Part shown: positions 18,657 to 27,011 of the stretch, piece after piece
Position numbering within the stretch: position 1 is the stretch's first letter
Layout of the letters: every line of letters begins with the position of its first letter
Source of the DNA: an uncultured Verrucomicrobia subdivision 3 bacterium
GTDB lineage: Bacteria; Verrucomicrobiota; Verrucomicrobiia; Limisphaerales; UBA11358
Direction of reading: 5' to 3'
DNA: 60,601 bases
Assembly (NCBI GenBank): GCA_903827955.1
Contig: CAIKKJ010000206.1
Span: 1-60,601 of the forward strand
Notes under the pieces: model-generated
The model's database searches: none
What the model saw: only the letters and a program-made list of their open reading frames with translations
What the model was told of the DNA's origin: nothing
Translations under genes and position numbers: made by a program

Positions 18657-20831
18657 TTACTTTGTCAGGTAAAACTTGTTCGCGTATTCCTTGACCATAC
18701 GGTCAGTGGTGAATTGCGGCACGAGCGTAGCCATGCTGCGGCGGATGCGCTTGAGCCATTCGCGCGGGATGCCTTGCGAATCGCGGCTGAAGAACATCGG
18801 CACAACTTGTTCCGTGAGCGTCTGGTAAAGATTCGCGCTGTCCACGCGATCTTGTTCCTCAACATCGGACGAATGGGAGTCCACGCCAATGGAGAAACCA
18901 TTTGTGCCGTCATAGCCTTCGCGCCACCAGCCGTCCATGATGCTGAAACCGAGGCAGCCGTGGCAGCTCGCCTTCATGCCGCTCGTGCCGGAAGCTTCGA
19001 GCGGACGGCGCGGATTGTTCAACCAGATATCGCAGCCTGCAACCATTTGGCGTGCGACGTGGATGTCGTAATTTTCCAAGAATACCAAGTTGCCCGCGAG
19101 TTCGCTGTGCTTGCTCAAATGAATGATCTGTTGGATGAAGCGCTTGCCGTCGTTGTCGCGCGGATGCGCCTTGCCGGCAAAAATAAATTGCACGGGGCGT
19201 TGCTTGTCGTGGCACAGTTTCACGATGTTCTCGAACTGCTGAAAAATCAGCGGCGCACGTTTGTAAGTCGCAAAGCGGCGCGCAAAGCCGATGGTCAGCG
19301 CGTCGGGATTCAGCAAATGATCGAAGCGGATGTAATCGCCCTGCGTGAGCCGCTGATTTTGCAGCAGTAGTTTGCGGCGCGCGAATTCAATCAGCTCGCG
19401 GCGCAATTTGTAACGCAGCGCCCAAAGCTCTTCGTCGGAAACGAATTCGGGATTTGTCATCTTTTCCCAGAAGTCAGCGTGATTGATGGCGGCGGCCCAG
19501 TCGTTACCGAATTTTTCGCGGAATAACTTCGCTTCGCCGTTGGAATTGTCGCTAAGTTTTTTGCGCCAGAACTGGCGGACGGAGCCTTTCATCCAGCCCA
19601 TCAGGTGAATGCCGTTGGTGATGTGGCCGATAGGAACTTTTTCCACCGGCACATTGTATAGGTGCTGCCACATTTCGCGGCTGATCTGGCCGTGGAGCTC
19701 GCTCACGCCGTTCGCGGCGCGGGAAAGTTTCAGCGCGAGCACGGTCATGCAAAACAGTTCCTGGGCGTTGCCAGCTTCGACGCGGCCAAGCGCCACGATT
19801 TCGTCAAACTTCACCGGCAGCAGCGACAAATAACGCTGCATGGCGTAGTTCATCAGGTCAGCGCTGAAACGATCGTGGCCGGCCTCAACCGGCGTGTGCG
19901 TGGTGAAGAGACATTCCTTTTTCGTGAGCGCCTGCGCCTCGGTGAAATTTTTTCCGGCGGCCATTTTTTCGCGGATGAGTTCCAGTGTGAGGAACGCCGC
20001 GTGGCCTTCGTTCATATGGAACGTGGACGGTTCGATGCCGAGCGTGCGCAGCAACCGCACGCCGCCGACGCCGAGCAGAATTTCCTGCATGATGCGCGTG
20101 GTGCTGTCGCCGCCATAAACGCGCGTGGTCAGGTCGCGGAAATGCTGTTCGTTTTGGGGCAGATTCGTGTCGAGCAGATAAACCGGCACACGGCCGACGT
20201 TGACGCGCCAGACTTGGAAGTCCACGGCGTTCATGCCGATTTCCACGGTGCAGACGAGGCGCGTGCCGTCCGCCTTGAGCACGGGTTCGAGCGGGACGTT
20301 TTCGGGATGGACGGGATTGTAGAATTCCGTCTGCCAGTTGTTCGAGTCAATGGATTGCTGAAAATAACCTTCGCGGTAAAACAATCCAACGCCGACAAAG
20401 CCGAGGCCGAGGTCGCTGGCGGATTTAGCGTGATCGCCGGCGAGGATGCCGAGGCCGCCGGCGGAAATCGGCAGCGATTCGTGAAAGCCAAATTCGGCGG
20501 AAAAATACGCGACGGGATTTTTGTGCAGTTGCGGCGCATGTTTGTGCGCCCAAGTGCCGGCATCTTTCAGGTAGGCGTCAAATTCGTTGAGCACGGTGCG
20601 CACATTGTCTGCGAAGCCGGGTTCCTGCAAATGAACGCGCAATTCATATTCAGAAACTTCGCGCAACACGGCCACCGGATTGTGGAACATGTTTTGCCAG
20701 CCGCGTGGCGAAAGTTTGTAGAACAAATCCTGGGCTTCCTGGTTCCAGCACCACCAGAGGTTGCGGGACATTTGGTTGAGACCGGCGGCGAGTTGGTTGA
20801 GTTCGGCGCCGGTTAGCGGTTTTTTCGTCAT
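18657..20831 (-). CDS. glgP: Alpha-glucan phosphorylase (GT35, short TIGR02094 type)
   Basis: Phosphorolysis of alpha-1,4-glucan or maltodextrin to glucose 1-phosphate in the cytoplasm. 724 residues. It starts with the DUF3417-like segment (NLWWCWNQEAQDLF). The core shows YFSAEFGFHESLPISAGGLG, HMNEGHAAF, TTHTPVEAGHDRF and the PLP site EASGTSGMKA, with the variant GxSxMDGWW context of the short clade. In this clade the N-terminal allosteric regions of classical GlgP are missing. It starts at ATG 20831. A 227-bp gap follows upstream and presumably contains its promoter. Confidence 0.94.
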   Translation of the reverse strand: MTKKPLTGAELNQLAAGLNQMSRNLWWCWNQEAQDLFYKLSPRGWQNMFHNPVAVLREVSEYELRVHLQEPGFADNVRTVLNEFDAYLKDAGTWAHKHAPQLHKNPVAYFSAEFGFHESLPISAGGLGILAGDHAKSASDLGLGFVGVGLFYREGYFQQSIDSNNWQTEFYNPVHPENVPLEPVLKADGTRLVCTVEIGMNAVDFQVWRVNVGRVPVYLLDTNLPQNEQHFRDLTTRVYGGDSTTRIMQEILLGVGGVRLLRTLGIEPSTFHMNEGHAAFLTLELIREKMAAGKNFTEAQALTKKECLFTTHTPVEAGHDRFSADLMNYAMQRYLSLLPVKFDEIVALGRVEAGNAQELFCMTVLALKLSRAANGVSELHGQISREMWQHLYNVPVEKVPIGHITNGIHLMGWMKGSVRQFWRKKLSDNSNGEAKLFREKFGNDWAAAINHADFWEKMTNPEFVSDEELWALRYKLRRELIEFARRKLLLQNQRLTQGDYIRFDHLLNPDALTIGFARRFATYKRAPLIFQQFENIVKLCHDKQRPVQFIFAGKAHPRDNDGKRFIQQIIHLSKHSELAGNLVFLENYDIHVARQMVAGCDIWLNNPRRPLEASGTSGMKASCHGCLGFSIMDGWWREGYDGTNGFSIGVDSHSSDVEEQDRVDSANLYQTLTEQVVPMFFSRDSQGIPREWLKRIRRSMATLVPQFTTDRMVKEYANKFYLTK

Positions 20832-21058
20832 ATTGAAATTGTTAATCTATTGCCGGCTCCTTGCCAGAAAGATGCTTCAGGCTAATTTTTCACGGCGGGA
20901 ATCGCAATCAAATTTGTAAAATCAGCGCCACATTTTCATGTCATCGCGGCGCGGTCGGGCAGGGGCAGGCAACGGCTGCAAGGCTGTCGTTTGACGGGCG
21001 AGGCTGGGAGCGGCAAGTTAATGTCCGCAAACTGCCCGAGCGGAAACCAAAAGTGTTC
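20832..21058. other. Intergenic region upstream of glgP
   Basis: 227 bp with no convincing gene. A plus-strand frame (20861-21223) is open but has no domain-like sequence. I see no clear promoter box, hairpin or RNA gene. It should hold the glgP promoter. Confidence 0.5.
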
Positions 21059-21241
21059 CTAGTTGTGAAGGATCTCAAAAACGCCATGAAGCGGAGCGCG
21101 ATTGAAATACTTCCGCCAATGGCCATCACTATCTTGAAACGCCAAGCAGCGATAGCCTTTGCATTGAACCCAGACGGGTTCGGATTGTATTGGTTTGGCT
21201 TCTTGAACTTGGCTCCCATCTGATTGATGAGTAACACTCAC
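21059..21241 (-). CDS. Small uncharacterised protein (60 aa)
   Basis: A short frame from a GTG at 21241. The C-terminal half looks like a real compact domain: VWVQCKGYRCLAFQDSDGHW followed by RKYF, with two Cys and several aromatic residues and a recognisable Q-x-S-D-G-x-W turn. It lies 45 bp after the accD stop, in the same direction, with AGGAG about 14 nt ahead of the GTG. From memory, similar short proteins are found in Verrucomicrobiota genomes, but no function is known to me. It could be cotranscribed with accD. If not real, 20832-21286 is an empty 455-bp gap. Confidence 0.5.
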   Translation of the reverse strand: MSVTHQSDGSQVQEAKPIQSEPVWVQCKGYRCLAFQDSDGHWRKYFNRAPLHGVFEILHN

Positions 21242-21286
21242 ACTTGACTTCTACGCTCCTAATGAGTTTTTGCAACTGAAAGTTAT

Positions 21287-22228
21287 TCACAGCTTAGGTT
21301 TGCCGGCGGCAAAATAGTCTAGCAGTCGGATCAGCTGTTCCTTTGCCTCCTTGCGCGGAATGATGGTATCAATCAATCCATGCTCCAGAAGAAATTCTGC
21401 CGTTTGAAATCCGGGCGGCAAATCTGCGTGCGTGGTGTCTTTGATGACTCGCGGTCCGGCAAAACCGATCATCGCGCCCGGTTCGGCCACGTTCAAGTCG
21501 CCCAGTGCCGCATAGCTCGCCATGACGCCGCCGTAGCTGTTGTTGGTCAGGTAGCTGATGTAAGGCAGCCGCTGTTGCGCGTGGTAGGCGAGCGCGGCAG
21601 AGGTTTTCGCCATCTGCATCAAACTGAATACGCCTTCCTGCATCCGCGCCCCGCCGCTGGTGGAAATAATGATGACCGGCCAATGACCTTCCGTGCCGCG
21701 TTCGATGAGGCGGGTGAGTTTTTCGCCGACGACCGCGCCCATTGAGCCACCCATGAAACGGAAATCCATCACGCCGAGGGCGACCTGGTGCGCGCCGATT
21801 TTGCCGATGCCGGTGACGACGGCGTCCTTGAGCATCGTGGCCTTTTTGTCGCGGTCGAGCTTGCTTTTGTAACTGGCAAATTTCAAAACGTCCACGCTGA
21901 CCATCTCGGCGTCCATTTCTTCAAACGTGCAGGTTTCCACCAGAGCGTGGATGCGTTCGCGCGAGGCGATGGGAAAATGATGCGCGCACTTGGGGCAGAC
22001 CTGAAGGTTTTCATCCAGTTCTTTGTCGAAAATCATCGCTTCGCATGCCTGGCATTTCGTCCAGAGGCCTTCGGGGATATCGCGTTTCTTGGCGCGGGTT
22101 TTGCCCGAGCCGACCTTGTTTTTCTTGATGAACGAAGTGGTCGTCGCCGACTTGGGCGGCGGCGTCAGCGCCGGTTCAACCTGCACAACACCGTCAATCG
22201 TCTTCTTGATGAAGGAAGTGGTATCCAT
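21287..22228 (-). CDS. accD: Acetyl-CoA carboxylase carboxyltransferase subunit beta
   Basis: The beta subunit of the carboxyltransferase that makes malonyl-CoA with AccA, the first step of fatty acid synthesis. From ATG 22228 it has 313 residues. The zinc ribbon CQAC-x15-CPKC is complete (about 57-79), followed by the carboxyltransferase fold with GGSMGAVVGEKL, STSGGARMQEG and GPRVIKDTT. Odd point: the N-terminal 40 residues contain TTSFIKK twice (3-9 and 30-36) with a Pro-rich linker, suggesting an internal duplication. It starts 20 bp after comF on the same strand. Confidence 0.96.
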   Translation of the reverse strand: MDTTSFIKKTIDGVVQVEPALTPPPKSATTTSFIKKNKVGSGKTRAKKRDIPEGLWTKCQACEAMIFDKELDENLQVCPKCAHHFPIASRERIHALVETCTFEEMDAEMVSVDVLKFASYKSKLDRDKKATMLKDAVVTGIGKIGAHQVALGVMDFRFMGGSMGAVVGEKLTRLIERGTEGHWPVIIISTSGGARMQEGVFSLMQMAKTSAALAYHAQQRLPYISYLTNNSYGGVMASYAALGDLNVAEPGAMIGFAGPRVIKDTTHADLPPGFQTAEFLLEHGLIDTIIPRKEAKEQLIRLLDYFAAGKPKL

Positions 22229-22248
22229 TGGCCGCAATGCTAATGAAT

Positions 22249-22977
22249 TTATAGCCCGCGTGCAACCGTCCAGACACAGACCTCCGCCGCGCCCGCACCG
22301 CACAACGCCTTCGCGGCGGCATTCGTAGTCGCGCCGGTGGTGAACACGTCGTCGAGCAAGATGAATTTTTGCCCGTCTAGCCGCCAGCCGTTGCCCACGG
22401 CGAAGGCGCCGGCTGTGTTGGCGGCGCGTTGTTCGCGGGTGAGCTTGGTTTGCGTGAGCGTTGGTGTGATGCGCTGGAGGATGGTGGTCTCGACCGGGAT
22501 TTTCAGCGCGGCACCTAGATGCCGCGCCAGAATTTCCGCCTGGTTGAATTCCCGTTCACGCAATTTCAACGGATGCAGCGGCACGGGGATAATGGCGTCG
22601 AAATGACTTTCGCGCAGAACCGGCACAGCTTCGCGCAGCAGCAGGTCCGCGAGGAAATTTTCAAACCACAGCGCCCGCGAGTATTTGAAGCGATGGATAA
22701 CGTCCAGCACCATCGCTTTGGCCGCGACTGCCGAGCGCGCGGAGGTGAAAAATAATTCCTGGTCGTGGCAGTTCGTGCAGACGAACTTCGTGGTGAGATC
22801 GCCCTCAAACGGCAATCCACAACGCTCGCAAAACGGCGGACGGATGAAGCGCACCTGCGTCCAACATTCCGCGCAGACAAAACCGTCGCGCGCCGTCGCC
22901 CGTCCAGTTTTGCAAAGCTGGCAAGTCTCGGGATAAAACAAGCCGAGGCCGGCGTTGACCCAGCTTTGGATTTTCAT
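22249..22977 (-). CDS. comF: ComF-like phosphoribosyltransferase
   Basis: A ComF/GntX family protein of 242 residues, linked to DNA uptake in competent bacteria; its biochemical role is uncertain. The N-terminal zinc-binding region has CQLC, CAEC, CERCG and CTNC pairs (about 21-75). The PRTase domain carries the PRPP loop ILLDDVFTTGATTNAA, preceded by PVPLHPLKLREREFNQA. I place the start at ATG 22977 (MKIQSWVNAGLGL), one base after the MBL gene's stop codon. The two genes are therefore coupled. Confidence 0.92.
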   Translation of the reverse strand: MKIQSWVNAGLGLFYPETCQLCKTGRATARDGFVCAECWTQVRFIRPPFCERCGLPFEGDLTTKFVCTNCHDQELFFTSARSAVAAKAMVLDVIHRFKYSRALWFENFLADLLLREAVPVLRESHFDAIIPVPLHPLKLREREFNQAEILARHLGAALKIPVETTILQRITPTLTQTKLTREQRAANTAGAFAVGNGWRLDGQKFILLDDVFTTGATTNAAAKALCGAGAAEVCVWTVARGL

Positions 22978-22978
22978 T

Positions 22979-23815
22979 TTACAATGTAAGTGTTCCGCAC
23001 GGCACATCCTGTGCAGCGATTTGCATCCGGACATGTTTTGCGCCGATGTGGTGGAGTTGCTCGGCCATGACGTGTTCAGCGAGTTCGGGCTTGTTGCACT
23101 CGCGGCTCAAGTGCGCGAGGTAAAGCTGTTTGAGTTCGGCGGACATGATTTGCGCGACGGTCTCGGCGGCGGTGACGTTGGAGATGTGGCCGTGGCGACC
23201 GAGGATGCGTTGCTTCAACGCCCACGAGCGGCGCGGACAATCTTGCAACATCTTCACGTCGTGGTTGGATTCGAGCACGAGCACATTCGCGACGCGGATG
23301 CGTTCCAGCACGAGTTTGGTGACGTGGCCAAGGTCGGTGGCGAAACCGATGTTGCCCGCCGAAGTGCGAAGGAGAAAACCCACCGGATCTTGCGCGTCGT
23401 GCGGAATGGAAAAGGTTTCAATGTCTACATCGCCAATGGCAAAACTCGCGCCGGTCTCGAACAAATGCCAGTCGAGAATTTTTTTCAACTGCGCGGTGCT
23501 GTCGGCGGGTGGATTTTTTTTTGATTCCAGTTTCGATTTTAGCGCCCACAGAGTTCCGTCCTGCGTGCCGCGATTGCAAAAAACGGGGATGTGAAATTTA
23601 TCCGCCAGCCCGAGCAGGCCGGAAATATGATCGGAATGTTCGTGCGTCAGCAAAATTGCCGAAAGGTTTTCCGGCGTTCGGCCGATACCAGCGAGGCGTT
23701 TGCGGATTTGCAGCGGCGAGAATCCCGCGTCCACGAGGATGCGCGCTTCGGCGGTCTCGAGGTAGGCGCAGTTTCCCGCCGAGCCGCTGCCGAGGATGGT
23801 GAATGTGACGGACAC
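22979..23815 (-). CDS. MBL-fold metallo-hydrolase, WalJ/YycJ-like
   Basis: A 278-residue metallo-beta-lactamase fold protein similar to WalJ/YycJ, a group with reported 5'-3' exonuclease activity. Metal ligands are in THEHSDHISG (about 57-66), an Asp in FATDLGH, His in LESNHDVKML and a C-terminal LAHLSRECNKPELA segment. GSGSAGNCAYLE at the N terminus is typical. It starts at a GTG at 23815. It is followed immediately by comF and accD, and its upstream gap to the S53 protease gene contains a 7-bp-period repeat. Confidence 0.9.
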   Translation of the reverse strand: MSVTFTILGSGSAGNCAYLETAEARILVDAGFSPLQIRKRLAGIGRTPENLSAILLTHEHSDHISGLLGLADKFHIPVFCNRGTQDGTLWALKSKLESKKNPPADSTAQLKKILDWHLFETGASFAIGDVDIETFSIPHDAQDPVGFLLRTSAGNIGFATDLGHVTKLVLERIRVANVLVLESNHDVKMLQDCPRRSWALKQRILGRHGHISNVTAAETVAQIMSAELKQLYLAHLSRECNKPELAEHVMAEQLHHIGAKHVRMQIAAQDVPCGTLTL

Positions 23816-23827
23816 ACAACGAAGTTA

Positions 23828-23860
23828 AAGCGGAAGGCGGAAGGCGGAAAGCGGAAAGCG
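23828..23860. repeat. Purine-rich 7-bp-period tandem repeat
   Basis: Four and a half 7-bp units: AAGCGGA, AGGCGGA, AGGCGGA, AAGCGGA, AAGCGCG. It lies between the divergent MBL hydrolase and S53 protease genes, where promoters are expected. Confidence 0.7.
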
Positions 23861-23988
23861 CGCGGCAATGTTTTTGCGCGAAATTGACATTGACTGTTCC
23901 TGAAGTAAATTTCGCCCGTCCAGCCGTTTTTTGGAATGCAACGTGCTGGATGATTGGGCGCGGGTTTGATCCGATAAAATCAGAAAAA

Positions 23989-26988
23989 ATGGCAAGAAAA
24001 TTTCATCTGGCAGCACACCGGCTTTGGCTGATGCTGTTAGTCTTGGGCATCGGCTGTCCCGTTTTCGGCGCCGGCGGCAAAATACTTTCCGGTCACGTTC
24101 CCGAAGTTTCGCGCCATCTGGTGGCGCTCGGAAAAGTTTCTGCGAGCAACGAACTGCGGCTGGCCATCGGCCTGCCGCTGCGTGATGCGGCGGGGCTCCA
24201 AACCTTTCTGGCGGATGTCTATGACCCCGCCAGCCCGAACTACCGGAAATTTCTGACGCCGGAAGAATTGGCCGCGCGTTTCGGACCTACCGAGGCAGAC
24301 TACACAGCGGTGAAAAATTTCGCGCAGAACAACGGCCTGAAGATAACCGGCACGCACGACAACCGTTTGTTGCTCGATGTGCGTGGCCGCGCGGCAGATT
24401 TGGAACGTGCGTTTCATTTCAATCTTCACCGCTTCAAACATCCGAGCGAATCGCGGGAGTTTTTTGCGCCGGATGCCGAGCCGTCCGTGGATGTCAGCCT
24501 GCCGGTGACGGACATTCAAGGTTTGAGCGACTTTTATCGGCCACATCCCAAAATGAGAAAAGCGCTCGCGGCCCAGATGATTTCCAAGAACGGCACCGCG
24601 CCGAACGGCTCCGGCAATTATTTTGGCGATGATTTTCGCAAGGCTTATGCGTCCGGCACGGCCTTGACCGGCGCGGGGCAGTTGGTCGGACTGCTGCAAT
24701 TTGACGGCTATTACACGAACGACATCGTTTCCTATGCTCGGGCTGCCGGTGGCGGGCGGACGAACATCATTATCCAAAATGTTTTGCTCGACGGTTTCAA
24801 TGGCACGCCCAACCCCGGCGCGAACAGCGGCAACAGCGAGGTGGCGTTGGATATTGAAATGTCCATGGCGATGGCTCCGGGCTTGGCAAAAATCGTTGTC
24901 TTCGAGGCCGGGCCAAACGGCTTGCAGAACGATATTTTGAACTCGATGCTCGCCAGCAACATGGTAAAAAATTTGAGCTGCTCCTGGGGTTGGGGCGGCG
25001 GGCCGAGTGTGACGACGGATAATATATTTCAATTGATGGCCGCTGCCGGCCAGTCGTTTTTTAATGCTTCTGGCGACACCGATGCGTTCATCGCCGGTTC
25101 GAATAACGACGTAGACAGCACCGCGCAGGCAAACGCTCCGTCAAGCTGTCCTTACATCACGCAAGTCGGCGGCACGACGTTGACGATGAACGGCGCCGGC
25201 GTCTCGTTTGCGTCAGAGACAGTTTGGAATGATGGCACGGTCAATCCCAACGGCGGTAACTGGGGCAGCAGCGGCGGCATCAGCACTTACTATCCAATTC
25301 CCTGGTGGCAGACGAACACCAGCATGGCGGCCAGCGCCGGCTCCGCCACCAAGCGCAACATTCCCGATGTCGCGCTCACGGCCAATCAGGTTTATTCCAC
25401 CTACGACAATGGGAGTGCGGGTTCAACTGGTGGAACCAGCTGCGCCGCGCCGCTGTGGGCTGGCTTCATGGCGCTCGTGAATCAGCAGGCGGCGAGTTTG
25501 GGCAATGCCTCGGTGGGCTTCATCAATCCGGCGGTGTTTGCGATTTCGCACACGGCGAATTATGCGAATTGTTTTCACGACACGACCGCCGGCAACAACG
25601 CCTGGTCGAGCAGCGGCGGAAAATTTGCCGCCGTCGCGGGCTATGATTTGGCGACCGGTCTCGGCACGCCGAACGGCGTCGCACTGATCAACGCGCTGGC
25701 CGGCTCCACGGACAGTCTGGCGCTTTCGCCGTTTACTGGCATTTCCCTGGCCGGGCCGCTGGCTGGGCCGTTTAATCCTGCCGCCGGAACTTTTCAACTC
25801 ACCAACACTGCCAACACCGCGTTGAACTGGTCGCTCATTGTCACTTCGTCTTGGGTCAGTGCCGCGTTCACGAACGGCACGCTTGCGGCGCACACCACGA
25901 CCAATCTTTCCGTCGGTCTCACGGCGGCCGCGGGCAGCCTGCCGGTGGGAAATTATTCCACCAGCCTGCGTTTCACCAACCAGACCTCGCATGTCGTGCA
26001 GACGATTCCGTTTGCATTGCAAATCACGCAGCCGTTGTCCGTTTCGCCAGTCAAGGGCTTCACCGCCACTGGCCCGGTCGGCGGCGTGTTTGCCAACGGC
26101 ACGCAAAATTTTATCCTGACCAACTTGAGCGGCAGCGCGGTGAACTGGAGCTTGATAAAGACTTCCGCCTGGCTGTCCGTCTCCATCACGAACGGCGCGC
26201 TGCCCGCCAACAGCCAGACGAACGTGACCGTCAGCCTTACGGCGGCGGCGAACACGCTTGCGGCGGCGGTTTATTCCGCGAATCTTACTTTCAGCAATGC
26301 CAGCGGCGTGTTTGCGGTCGTGCCGTTCACACTGTCCATCGGCCAACCGCTCCTGCAAAACGGCGGTTTCGAGACCGGCGATTTCACCGGCTGGACGCAA
26401 TCCGGCAACACTGCCTACACCACGGTCGTCACCACCAGCACCTATGTTCACGGCGGAACTCACGGCGCAGAATTCGGGCCGTCTGGTAATCCCGGTTACA
26501 TTTCTCAAAACCTGCCGACTACGCCTGGCCAGACGTATCTCCTCTCGCTCTGGGTGCGCAATGCCGCCGGCACCACGCCCAATCTTTTTTCCGCGCAATG
26601 GGATGGCGCCACCGTCGTCGCGTTGACGAATTTCACCACGACCGCGTGGACGAATTTTCAACGCCTCGTCACCGCCAGCACTTCATCCACGCTGATACAA
26701 TTCGGGTTGCAGGACGATCCTAGTTATCTGGCCATTGACGACATCACCGTCACCTCCGTCGCCAATCCCAGCTTCAAGTCCACCGTGAAAAACACAAATT
26801 CTTTCAAGCTGACTTTCGACACCACCAGCGGCCTAAAATATCAGGCGCAATATAAAACTAACCTTATACAGGCGAACTGGCTCAATCTTGGCAGCCTCGT
26901 CACCGCGACAACCAACACGTTGTCTGTGACCGACACCAACACCGCCGCCTCGGCACAGCGGTTTTATCGTCTGCTCGTGACGCCGTAA
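23989..26988 (+). CDS. Secreted sedolisin (S53) protease with Ig-like, carbohydrate-binding and C-terminal FYR modules
   Basis: A 999-residue exported serine-carboxyl protease. The ATG at 23989 gives a good signal peptide (LLVLGIGCPVFGAGG); the frame is open to 23884. An activation prodomain (about 35-185) contains SPNYRKFLTPEELAARFGP. The catalytic domain retains all key residues: E284 and D288 (NSEVALDIE, spaced by four as in kumamolisin), oxyanion D363 (ASGDTD) and S484 (GGTSCAAP). DLATGLGTPNG marks the calcium site. Two BACON-like repeats of about 100 residues, a CBM4/9-like domain (NGGFETGDFTGW) and a terminal module ending FYRLLVTP follow. Sedolisins usually work at acidic pH. The next gene starts 23 bp later. 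Confidence 0.92.
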   Translation: MARKFHLAAHRLWLMLLVLGIGCPVFGAGGKILSGHVPEVSRHLVALGKVSASNELRLAIGLPLRDAAGLQTFLADVYDPASPNYRKFLTPEELAARFGPTEADYTAVKNFAQNNGLKITGTHDNRLLLDVRGRAADLERAFHFNLHRFKHPSESREFFAPDAEPSVDVSLPVTDIQGLSDFYRPHPKMRKALAAQMISKNGTAPNGSGNYFGDDFRKAYASGTALTGAGQLVGLLQFDGYYTNDIVSYARAAGGGRTNIIIQNVLLDGFNGTPNPGANSGNSEVALDIEMSMAMAPGLAKIVVFEAGPNGLQNDILNSMLASNMVKNLSCSWGWGGGPSVTTDNIFQLMAAAGQSFFNASGDTDAFIAGSNNDVDSTAQANAPSSCPYITQVGGTTLTMNGAGVSFASETVWNDGTVNPNGGNWGSSGGISTYYPIPWWQTNTSMAASAGSATKRNIPDVALTANQVYSTYDNGSAGSTGGTSCAAPLWAGFMALVNQQAASLGNASVGFINPAVFAISHTANYANCFHDTTAGNNAWSSSGGKFAAVAGYDLATGLGTPNGVALINALAGSTDSLALSPFTGISLAGPLAGPFNPAAGTFQLTNTANTALNWSLIVTSSWVSAAFTNGTLAAHTTTNLSVGLTAAAGSLPVGNYSTSLRFTNQTSHVVQTIPFALQITQPLSVSPVKGFTATGPVGGVFANGTQNFILTNLSGSAVNWSLIKTSAWLSVSITNGALPANSQTNVTVSLTAAANTLAAAVYSANLTFSNASGVFAVVPFTLSIGQPLLQNGGFETGDFTGWTQSGNTAYTTVVTTSTYVHGGTHGAEFGPSGNPGYISQNLPTTPGQTYLLSLWVRNAAGTTPNLFSAQWDGATVVALTNFTTTAWTNFQRLVTASTSSTLIQFGLQDDPSYLAIDDITVTSVANPSFKSTVKNTNSFKLTFDTTSGLKYQAQYKTNLIQANWLNLGSLVTATTNTLSVTDTNTAASAQRFYRLLVTP

Positions 26989-27011
26989 AATTTTTGTCGT
27001 AATCTTTTTTC

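Noticed and set aside
20861-21223. Plus-strand 120-codon frame between glgP and accD
   Set aside because: No domain-like features, and the opposite-strand 60-residue frame has the better protein character.
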